Shown: positions 55,027 through 63,998, counted from the stretch's first letter. The stretch: 64,000 nucleotides of DNA from Streptomyces lydicus (GCF_001729485.1 NZ_CP017157.1:2108001-2172000), one strand, 5' to 3'. The notes: generated by a model not told the origin, from the letters alone. Numbers and translations: made by a program.

Positions 55027-55956
55027 TCACGCCCGATCCGCGACGCGTTCGCCCAGCAGCCCTTGTGGCCGCAGGAGGAGTACGAGGATGAGGAGGACGA
55101 AGGCCCAGACGTCCTTCCAGGCTCCGCCGCCGAATTGCTGCATGCCGGGGATTTCTTCGATGTAGGCGGTGGCGAGGGCTTCGGCGATGCCGAGGACGAC
55201 GCCGCCGAGCATGGCGCCGTAGATATTGCCGATGCCGCCGAGGACGGCCGCGGTGAAGGCTTTGAGGCCCATGATGAAGCCCATGCGGAACTGGACCTCG
55301 CCGGTGCGCAGTCCGTAGGCGACGGCGGCGACGCCGGCGAAGGCGGCGCCGATGGCGAAGGCCAGGACGATGATGCGGTCGGTGTTGATGCCCATGAGCT
55401 TGGCGGTGTCGGGGTCCTGGGCGGTGGCCTGCATGGCGCGGCCGCTGCGGGTCTTGGCGACGAAGAAGCCGAGGGCGATCATGCAGGCGGGCGCGGCGAT
55501 GAGGACGAAGATGTCGCCCCGTTGGACGGTGGCGCCCAGGATCTCGAAGGCGTGGCCCTTGAACTGGGGGAACACCCGGGCCTGTTTGCCGTCGGGGTAC
55601 CACTTCCAGATGGCTTGCTGGAGGGCGATGGACAGGCCGATGGCGGTGATGAGGGGCGCGAGGCGGGGCGCGCCGCGCAGCGGGCGGTAGGCGAAACGTT
55701 CCGCTGCGATGCCGACGAGGACGGATACCGCGATGCCGCCGAGGAGCATCACCGGCAGGGCGAGGGCGAGCGAGGTTCCGGTGGGAAGGGCGAGGTAGAC
55801 GCTGAGCGCTCCGAAGCCGCCGACCATGAAGATCTCGCCGTGGGCGAAGTTGATGAGCTGGACGATTCCGTAGACCATCGTGTAGCCGATCGCGATGAGC
55901 CCGTACATCGCGCCGAGGATGAGTCCGTTGGCCAGCTGTTGCGGCAGTTCGCTCAC
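55027..55956 (-). CDS. livH: Branched-chain amino acid ABC transporter permease LivH
   Basis: A 309-residue permease with about eight membrane segments. LivH signatures are LANGLILGAMYGLIAIGYTMVYGIVQLINFAHGEIFMVGGF, LITAIGLSIALQ, GRAMQATAQDPDTAKLMGINTDRII and FTAAVLGGIGNIYGAMLGGVVLGIAEAL. GTG 55956 follows GGAGG with 8-nt spacing. It forms the membrane channel with LivM. Confidence 0.95.
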   Translation of the reverse strand: MSELPQQLANGLILGAMYGLIAIGYTMVYGIVQLINFAHGEIFMVGGFGALSVYLALPTGTSLALALPVMLLGGIAVSVLVGIAAERFAYRPLRGAPRLAPLITAIGLSIALQQAIWKWYPDGKQARVFPQFKGHAFEILGATVQRGDIFVLIAAPACMIALGFFVAKTRSGRAMQATAQDPDTAKLMGINTDRIIVLAFAIGAAFAGVAAVAYGLRTGEVQFRMGFIMGLKAFTAAVLGGIGNIYGAMLGGVVLGIAEALATAYIEEIPGMQQFGGGAWKDVWAFVLLILVLLLRPQGLLGERVADRA

Positions 55957-56010
55957 CGCAGGGCCTCCGTTGTGTGGGAGTGAAGGGGTTCCGGGTGTCC
56001 CGGTGTGCCA

Positions 56011-56052
56011 CGGGCCGCGCCAGGGTCGTTCGTGGCGTCCTGGCGCGGCCCG
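56011..56052 (-). terminator. Intercistronic hairpin between livK and livH
   Basis: A 14-bp perfect stem (CGGGCCGCGCCAGG with CCTGGCGCGGCCCG) around a 14-nt loop in the 126-nt gap. It probably acts as a partial terminator or 3'-end stabiliser, so that the binding protein is made in excess of the permease. Confidence 0.65.
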
Positions 56053-56082
56053 GGTCGTCGGTGCTGCTGTGCGGCCGGTCGG

Positions 56083-57318
56083 TCAGCTCTTGTCGAACTT
56101 CTTGAATTCGGCGCTGAAGCGGGAGGCCCAGGCGCCCTTGTCGACCTGATATGCGGTGATCATGGTGTTGGTGGTGTCGCCGAACTTGTCGAAGGCGACC
56201 TTGCCGGTGACGCCGTCGAAGGTGACCTTGTTCATGGCGTCGACGACCTTCTTGCGGGCGTCGTCGGGGAGCTTTCCGTCGTTGTCACCGACGACCTGCT
56301 TGACGGCCTGGATGACGGCCCAGGTGGCGTCGTAGGTGGAGCCGCCGTACGCCTCGTACGCCTCCTTGAATCCGGCCGCCTTGTAATCGGCGATGAATTT
56401 CTTGGCGGACGGGAGTTCCTCGACGGGCTTGCCGACGGAGGAGGCGTAGTCGCCCTGTGCCTTCTTGTTGAGCTTGATGTAGTCGCCGCTGTACATGCCG
56501 TCGCCGCCCATGAGGGGCACGGTGACGCCGCCGTCCTTGAGCTGCTGGCTGAGCGGCCCGGAGGCGGGGTACTCGCCGCCGTAGAAGACCAGGTCGGGCT
56601 TGGCGGACTTCACCTTGGAGACGACGGCCTTGAAGTCGCGGTCGTCGGGGCTGACGTGCTCGGTGCCGACGATCTTCCCGCCGAGCTTGCCGAACTGGTC
56701 CTTGAAGGAGGACGCGAGTCCGACGCCGTAGGTTTTCTGGTCGTCGATGACGTACGCCTTCTTGGCCTTCATCTTCTCCCACGCGTACTGCCCGTCGAAA
56801 GCGCCCTGCACCTCGTCGGTGGTGGCCGTGCGGAAGTAGGTGGGGAATTGCCGGACCCGGTTGTTCTTTCTCCAGTCCGGGCCCTGGGTGAGGTCGGGAG
56901 TGGTGTTCGCCGGGGAAATCAGCGTGACGTTGTTCTGCTTGGAGACCTGCTGCATGGACTGCGCGACGCCGGAATTCAGCGGGCCGACGATGCCGAGCAC
57001 GTCCTTGTCGCCGGCGAGTTTGGTGGCGTTCTGCTGGCCGACGTTCGGCAGGGCCTTGTCGTCGAGCGCTTCGAGTTTGAAGGTGACGCCCTTGACCTCG
57101 CCGGCCTTGTTGGCGTTGTCGACGGCGAGCTGGGCGGAGTTGCGGATACCCAGGCCGAGCGCGGAGAGCTCGCCGGTGGTGGGGGCGTCGAGGCCGATGA
57201 CGACGGTGGTCTTGCCTTCGCCGCTCTTGTTGTCGTCGCCGCGCGAGCCGCACGCGGAGAGCGTGAGGGCACCGGTGGTGACTGCGGTGGTGAGGATGAG
57301 CAAGGAACGGTGACGCAC
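56083..57318 (-). CDS. livK: Branched-chain amino acid ABC transporter substrate-binding lipoprotein
   Basis: A 411-residue lipoprotein. The signal peptide ends at the lipobox LSAC with Cys23. The mature part is a type I periplasmic-binding fold (VVIGLDAPTTGELSALGLGIRNSAQLAVDNANKAG, VLGIVGPLNSGVAQSMQQVSKQNNVTLISPANTTPDL, FPTYFRTATTDEVQGAF, AYVIDDQKTYGVGLASSF, DLVFYGGEYPASGPL, YEAYGGSTYDATWAVIQAVKQ). It captures branched-chain amino acids outside the membrane and feeds LivHMGF. GTG 57318 follows AAAGGA with 7-nt spacing. It is a client for Lgt. Confidence 0.95.
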   Translation of the reverse strand: MRHRSLLILTTAVTTGALTLSACGSRGDDNKSGEGKTTVVIGLDAPTTGELSALGLGIRNSAQLAVDNANKAGEVKGVTFKLEALDDKALPNVGQQNATKLAGDKDVLGIVGPLNSGVAQSMQQVSKQNNVTLISPANTTPDLTQGPDWRKNNRVRQFPTYFRTATTDEVQGAFDGQYAWEKMKAKKAYVIDDQKTYGVGLASSFKDQFGKLGGKIVGTEHVSPDDRDFKAVVSKVKSAKPDLVFYGGEYPASGPLSQQLKDGGVTVPLMGGDGMYSGDYIKLNKKAQGDYASSVGKPVEELPSAKKFIADYKAAGFKEAYEAYGGSTYDATWAVIQAVKQVVGDNDGKLPDDARKKVVDAMNKVTFDGVTGKVAFDKFGDTTNTMITAYQVDKGAWASRFSAEFKKFDKS

Positions 57319-57814
57319 GATCAGTCCTTTCCCTGGCGCGGCCACGGCTGTCGCCTGGCCGATTCGCGCGCCGGGCTGTACGGGGCGGTACAGGGGTCCG
57401 TGCTCACAGCGCGCCCGGCGGCGCGGTGACTGGCGGTGACTCTAGAGCGGTGTTCGCCGCGTCGGCAGAGTCGCCGACCATGATGTGACGCTCTTGTTAT
57501 GACCGGCGATGAGCGTTTTGCCGTTATGGTCCTTACACCCGCGAGCGAACACGGGGCGGAGGGTGAACTCGCACTTCCACGGGCGGTCGGGTCGAACGGC
57601 CCGGCGGGCGCGTCCGCTTATCGGATGCGCCCCGCACGACGACGCCCCCGCGAGGCGGCGCCCACGGCGCGGGATTGGGGCGGGATTGCGCACAAGTTAC
57701 GCAGCGTTACGGATGTGCGTACGGCGTCGCCGTCCGGAGACGACCGCGGCCCCGCCCCCCTTTGCCGGGGGCGGGGCCGTGACAGCGGGCGGCGCGGGCC
57801 ACCCGCGCCGGTCG
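57319..57814. other. 496-nt upstream region of livK
   Basis: No gene was found. On the minus strand TAGAGT (about 57441-57446) could be the livK -10 box. Two imperfect direct repeats around GTTATG (57496-57501 and 57523-57528, 27 bp apart) with flanking GC(T/G)-rich similarity may be regulator sites. The left part (57747-57779) holds the terminator of the thioesterase gene. GTTAC-N5-GTTAC near 57697-57711 was also noted. Confidence 0.4.
57747..57779 (-). terminator. Terminator of the hotdog thioesterase gene
   Basis: A 13-bp perfect stem, CGGCCCCGCCCCC with GGGGGCGGGGCCG, 7-nt loop, 36 nt beyond the stop of the minus-strand gene. Confidence 0.75.
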
Positions 57815-58288
57815 TCAGGCGCGGTACGCGTCCGCGTCGACGTCACGCAGCATGCAGGTCAGACGCGCGGTGCAGACCCGCTTGCCCTGTTCGTCGGTGA
57901 TGACGATCTCGTACGTGGCGGTGGAGCGGCCCCGGTGCACGGGCGTGGCGACACCGGTGACCAGACCCGACCGGATGCCGCGGTGGTGGGTGCAGTTCAG
58001 GTCGACGCCCACGGCGAGCTTGGTGGGGCCACCGTGCAGCATGGCGCCGACCGAACCGAGGGTCTCGGCCAGCACGGCGGAGGCACCGCCGTGCAGCAGT
58101 CCGTAGGGCTGGGTGTTGCCCTCGACGGGCATGGTGCCGACGACCCGCTCGGGCGCGGCCTCGGTGACCTGCACACTCATCCGCTCGCCGAGGTGCCCGG
58201 CGGAGAAGAGCGCGGGCAGGTCCAGGCCGGGACCGGCCCACTGGTCGAGGATCTCCTGCGGAAACTTCGTGGTGCTGTGCTCACCCAT
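57815..58288 (-). CDS. PaaI-family hotdog-fold thioesterase
   Basis: A 157-residue hotdog protein. The active-site block is QPYGLLHGGASAVLAETLGSVGAML, with HGG and the catalytic Glu/Asp position in the following helix (AET). Then come AVGVDLNCTHHRGIRSGLVTGVATPVHRGRSTATYEIVITDEQGKRVCTARLTCML. Relatives hydrolyse aryl- or acyl-CoA thioesters. ATG 58288 is preceded by GGAG. It stands alone between livK and the FdhF-like gene. Confidence 0.88.
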   Translation of the reverse strand: MGEHSTTKFPQEILDQWAGPGLDLPALFSAGHLGERMSVQVTEAAPERVVGTMPVEGNTQPYGLLHGGASAVLAETLGSVGAMLHGGPTKLAVGVDLNCTHHRGIRSGLVTGVATPVHRGRSTATYEIVITDEQGKRVCTARLTCMLRDVDADAYRA

Positions 58289-58418
58289 GTCCTACGGCTC
58301 CGTTCGCTCGCGCGCGGTCGTCGCGCCCGTGATCGTCGTCGATCGCGCCCGTTCCTATCAGGCCACTGAGCGGCCGCTCGGCGCGGGGGGCGCGTCCCGT
58401 CCGCCGGCCCGGTGGCGA

Positions 58419-60704
58419 TCAGTCCTGCCCGGGGCTCTCCAGGCGCACCACCACGGACTTGGACGCCGGGGTGTTGCTGGTGTCCGCGGTGTGGTCCAGC
58501 GGGATCAGGACGTTGGTCTCGGGGTAGTAGGCGGCCGCGCAGCCGCGCGCCGTCGGATAGTGCACCACCCGGAAGCCTGCCGCGCGCCGCTCGCTGCCGT
58601 CGGTCCATTCACTGACCAGGTCCGTGTACGCCCCGTCGGCGAAGCCCCGCTCGCGGGCGTCGTCGGGGTGCACCAGGACCACCCGGCGGCCGTTCTTGAT
58701 GCCGCGGTAGCGGTCGTCCAGGCCGTACACGGTGGTGTTGTACTGGTCGTGGGAGCGCAGCGTCTGCAGCAGCAGCCGCCCCTCGGGGACGGCGGGGTAC
58801 TCCACGGGCGCGGCGGTGAAGTTGGCCTTCCCGGTGGCGGTGGGGAAACTGCGGCTGTCCCGGGGCGCGTGCGGAAGCGCGAACCCTCCGGGGCGGGCAA
58901 CCCTCGCGTTGAAGTCCTCGAAGCCGGGGATCACCCGGGCGATCCGGTCGCGGATCGTCGCGTAGTCCTCCTCGAACTCCTCCCAGGGGGTGCGGCTCCG
59001 CGCGCCGAGCACCCGGCGGGCCAGCCGCGCGACGATGGCCGGCTCCGACAACAGCCCGCCGCTCGCCGGCTCCAGACGGCCGCGCGAGGCGTGCACCATG
59101 CCCATGGAGTCCTCGACGGTCACGAACTGCTCGCCGCCGCCCCGCACATCGCGTTCCGTACGGCCCAGCGTCGGCAGGATCAGCGCACGGGCGCCGGTGA
59201 CCGCGTGCGAGCGGTTGAGCTTGGTGGAGACGTGAACGGTCAGCCGGGCACGCCGCATCGCGGCCTCGGTGACGTCCGTGTCGGGAGTGGCGGACACGAA
59301 GTTGCCGCCCATCGCGAAGAACACCTTGGCCTGCCCGTCGCGCAGCGCGCGGATGGCACGGACCACGTCGAGGCCGTGCTCCCGGGGCGGCGCGAAGCCG
59401 AACTCCTTCTCCAGCGCGTCGAGGAAGGCCGGCGCGGGCCGCTCGAAGATGCCCATGGTGCGGTCGCCCTGGACGTTGCTGTGCCCGCGCACCGGGCACA
59501 CGCCGGCGCCGGGGCGGCCGATGTTGCCGCGCAGCAGCAGGAAGTTGACGACTTCCCGGATGGTGGGGACGGAGTGCTTGTGCTGCGTCAGGCCCATCGC
59601 CCAGCACACGATGGTGCGCCGCGAGGCGAGCACCATCTCCAGCGCACTGTCGATCTCCGCGCGGGTCAGACCGGTGGCGGCGAGCGTCTCGTCCCAGTCG
59701 TCGTCGGCCCGCGCCACCCGCGCGAACTCCTCGAAACCGTGGGTGTGCGCCCGGACGAACTCCTCGTCGACAGCGCCCTCGGTGGCGAGGATCATCCGGT
59801 TCAGCGCGCGGAACAGGGCCTGGTCACCGCCGAGGCGCACCTGCAGGAAGAGATCCGTCAGGGCGGTGCCGCCGCCGGCCAGACCGCGCGGCGTCTGCGG
59901 GTTCTTGAAGCGTTCCAGGCCGGCCTCGGGCAGCGGATTGATCGAGATGATCTTCGTTCCGCCGGCCTTCGCCTTCTCCAGGGCGGTGAGCATCCGGGGA
60001 TGGTTGGTACCCGGATTCTGCCCGGCGACGATGATCAGGTCGGCCTTGTAGAGGTCCTCCAGCAGGACGCTGCCCTTGCCGACACCGAGGGTCTCCGTCA
60101 GGGCGGAACCCGACGACTCGTGGCACATGTTGGAGCAGTCCGGCAGGTTGTTGGTGCCGAACTCGCGGGCGAACAACTGGTAGAGGAAAGCGGCCTCGTT
60201 GCTGGTGCGCCCGGAGGTGTAGAAAACGGCCTCGTCGGGGGAGTCGAGGGCGGTCAGCTCCTCGCCGATGATGTCGAAGGCCCGCTCCCACGGGACGGGC
60301 ACGTAGTGGTCGGCGCCCTCCGCCAGATACATCGGGTGGGTCAGCCGGCCCTGCTGTCCGAGCCAGTAACCGCTGCGGGTGGCGAGGTCGGCGACGGAGT
60401 GCGCGGCGAAGAAGTCCGGGGTGACGCGCCGCAGCGTCGCCTCCTCCGCGACGGCCTTCGCGCCGTTCTCGCAGAACTCCGCGGTGTGCGGCTTGTCGGG
60501 CTCGGGCCAGGCGCAGCCGGGGCAGTCGAAGCCGTCCCGCTGGTTGACGCGCAGCAGGGTCAGGGCCGTACGGCGCACCCCCATCTGCTGCTGCGCGATG
60601 CGCAGCGCGTGGGTGATGGCCGGCAGCCCGACGGCGGAGTGCTGGGGTTCGCTGACCTGGGGCGCGTCCTGGATGGGGTCCGACGCGGGCGGCTTGCCTG
60701 CCAT
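58419..60704 (-). CDS. FdhF/YdeP family molybdopterin oxidoreductase
   Basis: A 761-residue cytoplasmic molybdenum (bis-MGD) oxidoreductase of the YdeP branch. It begins VGLPAITHALRIAQQQMGVRRTALTLLRVNQRDGFDCPGCAWPEP, with only two clustered Cys instead of a full 4Fe-4S motif. It continues VFYTSGRTSNEAAFLYQLFAREFGTNNLPDCSNMCHESSGSALTETLGVGKGS, MGLTQHKHSVPTIREVVNFLLLRGNIGRPGAGVCPVRGHSNVQGDRTMGI and a C-terminal molydopterin dinucleotide-binding domain (LLLQTLRSHDQYNTTVYGLDDRYRGI). The substrate is unknown; E. coli YdeP is linked to acid resistance. ATG 60704 follows GGGAGAG. Confidence 0.88.
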   Translation of the reverse strand: MAGKPPASDPIQDAPQVSEPQHSAVGLPAITHALRIAQQQMGVRRTALTLLRVNQRDGFDCPGCAWPEPDKPHTAEFCENGAKAVAEEATLRRVTPDFFAAHSVADLATRSGYWLGQQGRLTHPMYLAEGADHYVPVPWERAFDIIGEELTALDSPDEAVFYTSGRTSNEAAFLYQLFAREFGTNNLPDCSNMCHESSGSALTETLGVGKGSVLLEDLYKADLIIVAGQNPGTNHPRMLTALEKAKAGGTKIISINPLPEAGLERFKNPQTPRGLAGGGTALTDLFLQVRLGGDQALFRALNRMILATEGAVDEEFVRAHTHGFEEFARVARADDDWDETLAATGLTRAEIDSALEMVLASRRTIVCWAMGLTQHKHSVPTIREVVNFLLLRGNIGRPGAGVCPVRGHSNVQGDRTMGIFERPAPAFLDALEKEFGFAPPREHGLDVVRAIRALRDGQAKVFFAMGGNFVSATPDTDVTEAAMRRARLTVHVSTKLNRSHAVTGARALILPTLGRTERDVRGGGEQFVTVEDSMGMVHASRGRLEPASGGLLSEPAIVARLARRVLGARSRTPWEEFEEDYATIRDRIARVIPGFEDFNARVARPGGFALPHAPRDSRSFPTATGKANFTAAPVEYPAVPEGRLLLQTLRSHDQYNTTVYGLDDRYRGIKNGRRVVLVHPDDARERGFADGAYTDLVSEWTDGSERRAAGFRVVHYPTARGCAAAYYPETNVLIPLDHTADTSNTPASKSVVVRLESPGQD

Positions 60705-60751
60705 GGCGCTCTCCCTCGAGCCGTGAGCTGGTGCTCCGCCGGGCGCGGCGG

Positions 60752-60781
60752 ATCGTTGCCGTACACAGCAGATCCTGTCAC
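60752..60781 (-). promoter_or_regulatory. Possible promoter of the FdhF/YdeP gene
   Basis: Minus-strand GTGACA (60776-60781) and AACGAT (60752-60757) with an 18-nt spacer. The -35 is one base off consensus and the -10 is weak. Confidence 0.35.
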
Positions 60782-60942
60782 GGCCGGGCCGCGGCAGGGC
60801 AGGGGGTGATCGGGGGCCGCGGCCAGGCGGGATTCCGGGGCGGTCACGGCGGGGGAGGAGCGGCGGGCGGCGGGCCCGGAGGCCGCCCGGACGCGGGCCG
60901 GGGTGGTGCGCGGGCCGGGGCCGGGGCGGTGCACGGCGGGGA

Positions 60943-60965
60943 TTGTCAGTGGGGCGTGGCAGGAT
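60943..60965 (+). promoter_or_regulatory. RecA-independent DNA-damage (PafBC-type) promoter of polA
   Basis: TTGTCAGTG (60943-60951), 8 nt, then CAGGAT (60960-60965). This fits the published mycobacterial/actinobacterial RecA-NDp motif TTGTCRGTG-N8-TAnnnT except for the first base of the -10 box. GTG 60973 begins 7 nt later, so the transcript is leaderless. Confidence 0.7.
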
Positions 60966-60972
60966 CGGGGGC

Positions 60973-63711
60973 GTGGCAGCAAAGGCAGCGAAGAAGAGCG
61001 AAGCGACCGGCACCGAGGCGGCGGCGGGCGACCGCCCCCGCCTGCTCCTGATGGACGGGCATTCCATGGCATACCGGGCGTTCTTCGCCCTGCCCGTGGA
61101 GAATTTCACCACCGTCACCGGACAACCGACCAATGCGATCTACGGCTTCGCGTCGATGCTCGCGAACACCCTGCGCGACGAAGCGCCCACGCATTTCGCG
61201 GTGGCCTTCGACGTCTCACGCAAGACCTGGCGGTCCGAGGAGTACGCCGACTACAAGGCGAACCGCTCCAAGACCCCCGACGAGTTCAAGGGCCAGGTCG
61301 AGCTGATCGGCGAACTGCTCGACGCCATGCACGTCAAGCGCTTCGCCATCGAGGGGTACGAAGCCGACGACGTCATCGCCACGCTCACCGAGCAGGCCAC
61401 CGCCCAGGGCTTCCACGTCTCCATCGTCACCGGCGACCGCGACTCCTTCCAGCTGGTCTCCGACGACGTCACCGTCCTCTACCCCACCAAGGGCGTCTCC
61501 GAGCTGACCCGCTTCACCCCGGAAAAGGTCTTCGAGAAGTACGGCCTCACCCCCGCCCAGTACCCCGACTTCGCCGCCCTCCGAGGCGACCCGTCCGACA
61601 ACCTCCCCGGCATCCCCGGCGTCGGCGAGAAGACCGCCACCAAGTGGATCAACCAGTTCGGCTCGTTCGCGGAACTCGTCGAGCGCGCCGACGAGGTCAA
61701 GGGCAAGGCCGGCGCCAACCTCCGCGAGCACCTCGAAGCCGTCAAGCTCAACCGCCGGCTCACCGAAATGGTCCGCGACGTCGCGCTGCCCTGCGGCCCC
61801 GAGGAACTGACCCGCCAGCCCTACGACCGCGATGCGCTCACCGTCTTCCTCAACGGCCTGGAGATCCGCAACCAGGGCCTGCGCGACCGGCTGCACGCCG
61901 TCGACCCCGGCGCCGCGGAAGCCACCGACCAGCCCGCCCCGGCCGCCGGCATCGAGGTCGACGGCGTCATCGCCGGCCCCGGCGAACTCGCACCGTGGCT
62001 GACCGAACACGCCACCGGCCCCCTGGGCGTCGCCACCGTCGACGTCTGGAGCCTGGGCAGCGGCAGCGTCGCCGAGATCGCCCTGGCCGCCGCCGACGGC
62101 CCCGCCGTCTGGTTCGACCCCGCCCAGCTCGACGAGACCGACGAGCAAGCCTTCGCCGCCTGGAGCGCCGACCCCGACCGCCCCAAGGTGATGCACAACA
62201 CCAAGGGCCTCATGCGGGTCTTCGGCGAACACGGCTGGCGCATCGACGGCGTCACCATGGACACCGCCCTCGCCGCCTACCTCGTCAAGCCCGGCCGCCG
62301 CTCCTTCGCCCTGGACGCCCTCTCCGTCGAATACCTCGGCCGCGACCTCGCGCCCGCCGCGGCCGGCGACGGACAGCTCGCCTTCGGCGCCGACGAGCAG
62401 GCCGAGGCGGACGCCCTGATGGGCCAGGCCCGCACCGTCCTCGACCTGGGCACCGCCTTCGAGACGAAGCTCGCCGAGGTCGGCGCCGCCGAGCTGCTGC
62501 GCGACGTGGAACTCCCCACCGGCGAACTCCTCGCCCGCATGGAGCGCGCCGGCATCGCCGCCGACCGCGGCTGGCTGGAGCGCATGGAGGCACAGTTCGC
62601 CGGCGCCGTGCAGCAGGCCGTCCAGGAAGCCCACGCCGCCGCCGGCCACGAATTCAACCTCGGCTCGCCCAAGCAGCTCCAGGAAGTCCTCTTCGGCGAA
62701 CTGGGCCTGCCCAAGACCAAGAAGACCAAGACCGGCTACACCACGGACGCCGACGCACTCGCCTGGCTGGCCGCACAGACCGACAACGAACTCCCCGTGA
62801 TCATGCTCCGCCACCGCGAGCAGGCCAAGCTCCGCACCACCGTCGAGGGCCTGATCAAGACCATCGGCGCGGACGGCCGGATCCACACCACCTTCAACCA
62901 GACCGTGGCGGCCACCGGCCGACTGTCCTCCACCGACCCCAACCTCCAGAACATCCCCGTGCGCACGGACGAAGGCCGGGCCATCCGCCGCGGCTTCGTC
63001 GTCGGCGAAGGCTTCGAATCCCTCCTCACCGCCGACTACAGCCAGATCGAACTGCGGGTCATGGCCCACCTCTCCGAGGACGAGGGCCTGATCGAAGCCT
63101 TCACCTCCGGCGAGGACCTGCACACCACCGTCGCCTCCCAGGTCTTCTCCGTCGCCAAGACCCACGTCGACGCCGAGATGCGCCGCAAGATCAAGGCCAT
63201 GTCCTACGGCCTCGCCTACGGCCTGTCCGCCTTCGGCCTCTCCCAGCAGCTGGGCATCCAGCCCGACGAGGCCCGCAAGCTGATGGACAACTACTTCGAG
63301 CGGTTCGGCGGAGTGCGCGACTACCTCCGGCGCGTCGTCGAGGAAGCCCGCGCCACCGGCTACACCGAGACCATGCTCGGCCGCCGCCGCTACCTCCCCG
63401 ACCTCAACAGCGACAACCGCCAGCGCCGCGAAATGGCCGAACGGATGGCGCTGAACGCCCCCATCCAGGGCACCGCCGCCGACATCGTCAAGATCGCGAT
63501 GCTGCGGGTCGACGCCGCCCTGCGCACCGCCGAGCTGGAATCCCGGCTGCTGCTCCAGGTCCACGACGAAATCGTCGTCGAGGTCGCCCACGGCGAACGC
63601 AAGGAACTCGAGGAACTGATCCGCCGCGAAATGGCCGGAGCCGTCGCCCTGCGCGCCCCCCTCGACGTCTCCGTCGGCTACGGCAAGGACTGGGAATCCG
63701 CAGCGCACTGA
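60973..63711 (+). CDS. polA: DNA polymerase I
   Basis: A 912-residue repair and Okazaki-fragment polymerase. The N-terminal 5'-3' exonuclease (about 20-300) has LLLMDGHSMAYRAFFALP, VAFDVSRKTWRSEEYADYKANR, GYEADDVIATL, SIVTGDRDSFQLVSDDV and GIPGVGEKTATKWI. The middle 3'-5' exonuclease-like domain lacks the usual DxE active site (VATVDVWSLGSGSVAEIAL), as in other actinobacterial PolA. The polymerase domain has motif A TADYSQIELRVMAHLSED, the O-helix RRKIKAMSYGLAYGLSAFGLSQQL and motif C LLLQVHDEIVVEV. GTG 60973 is set by the promoter position; the upstream GTG 60943 lies inside the promoter. Confidence 0.96.
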   Translation: MAAKAAKKSEATGTEAAAGDRPRLLLMDGHSMAYRAFFALPVENFTTVTGQPTNAIYGFASMLANTLRDEAPTHFAVAFDVSRKTWRSEEYADYKANRSKTPDEFKGQVELIGELLDAMHVKRFAIEGYEADDVIATLTEQATAQGFHVSIVTGDRDSFQLVSDDVTVLYPTKGVSELTRFTPEKVFEKYGLTPAQYPDFAALRGDPSDNLPGIPGVGEKTATKWINQFGSFAELVERADEVKGKAGANLREHLEAVKLNRRLTEMVRDVALPCGPEELTRQPYDRDALTVFLNGLEIRNQGLRDRLHAVDPGAAEATDQPAPAAGIEVDGVIAGPGELAPWLTEHATGPLGVATVDVWSLGSGSVAEIALAAADGPAVWFDPAQLDETDEQAFAAWSADPDRPKVMHNTKGLMRVFGEHGWRIDGVTMDTALAAYLVKPGRRSFALDALSVEYLGRDLAPAAAGDGQLAFGADEQAEADALMGQARTVLDLGTAFETKLAEVGAAELLRDVELPTGELLARMERAGIAADRGWLERMEAQFAGAVQQAVQEAHAAAGHEFNLGSPKQLQEVLFGELGLPKTKKTKTGYTTDADALAWLAAQTDNELPVIMLRHREQAKLRTTVEGLIKTIGADGRIHTTFNQTVAATGRLSSTDPNLQNIPVRTDEGRAIRRGFVVGEGFESLLTADYSQIELRVMAHLSEDEGLIEAFTSGEDLHTTVASQVFSVAKTHVDAEMRRKIKAMSYGLAYGLSAFGLSQQLGIQPDEARKLMDNYFERFGGVRDYLRRVVEEARATGYTETMLGRRRYLPDLNSDNRQRREMAERMALNAPIQGTAADIVKIAMLRVDAALRTAELESRLLLQVHDEIVVEVAHGERKELEELIRREMAGAVALRAPLDVSVGYGKDWESAAH

Positions 63712-63744
63712 CCGGGCTTCCCCGCGCCGACCGGGCTTCCCCGC
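63710..63744. repeat. Short direct repeat after polA
   Basis: GACCGGGCTTCCCCGC occurs twice (63710-63725 and 63729-63744) with a 19-bp period, beginning at the polA stop codon. Confidence 0.7.
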
Positions 63745-63790
63745 ACTGATCGCCCGTGCCTTCCGGGGGGCCGGGCTGCTCGGGCCGGCC

Positions 63791-63878
63791 GTACTGTCCG
63801 GGATGGCCGGCCGTACTGTCCAGGATCGCTGTCCGTACTGCCCGGACCGGCCTTCCGTACTGTCCGGACAGGCCGGAC
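63791..63878. repeat. Four tandem copies of a 22-bp repeat
   Basis: GTACTGTCC (third copy GTACTGCCC) starts at 63791, 63813, 63835 and 63857, an exact 22-bp period. The rest of each unit (GGGATGGCCGGCC-like) varies. Not coding in any supported frame. Confidence 0.85.
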
Positions 63879-63903
63879 CGACCGAGCCGCGCGGCGCCCG
63901 GAA

Positions 63904-63950
63904 CGACCGGGCCGTGCGCCGGCCGCCCCGACCGGGCCGCGCGCCGGCCG
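63904..63950. repeat. Direct repeat of a 22-bp unit
   Basis: CGACCGGGCCGTGCGCCGGC (63904) and CGACCGGGCCGCGCGCCGGC (63929) recur 25 bp apart with one mismatch. Confidence 0.65.
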
Positions 63951-63998
63951 GTGCCCTGTCCGGGCCGCACGCCGCGCGGGCCCGGACAGGGCACCGGC
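63947..63998. terminator. Large hairpin downstream of polA
   Basis: A 20-bp perfect stem (GCCGGTGCCCTGTCCGGGCC with GGCCCGGACAGGGCACCGGC) around a 12-nt loop at the window edge. Probably a strong terminator, possibly shared with a converging gene beyond the window. Confidence 0.75.

Noticed and set aside
57442..57693. 83-codon minus-strand open frame upstream of livK
   Set aside because: No ribosome site or domain, and it would overlap the likely livK promoter.
63791..63878. CRISPR array
   Set aside because: The 22-bp units are contiguous with no spacers, and no cas gene was seen.
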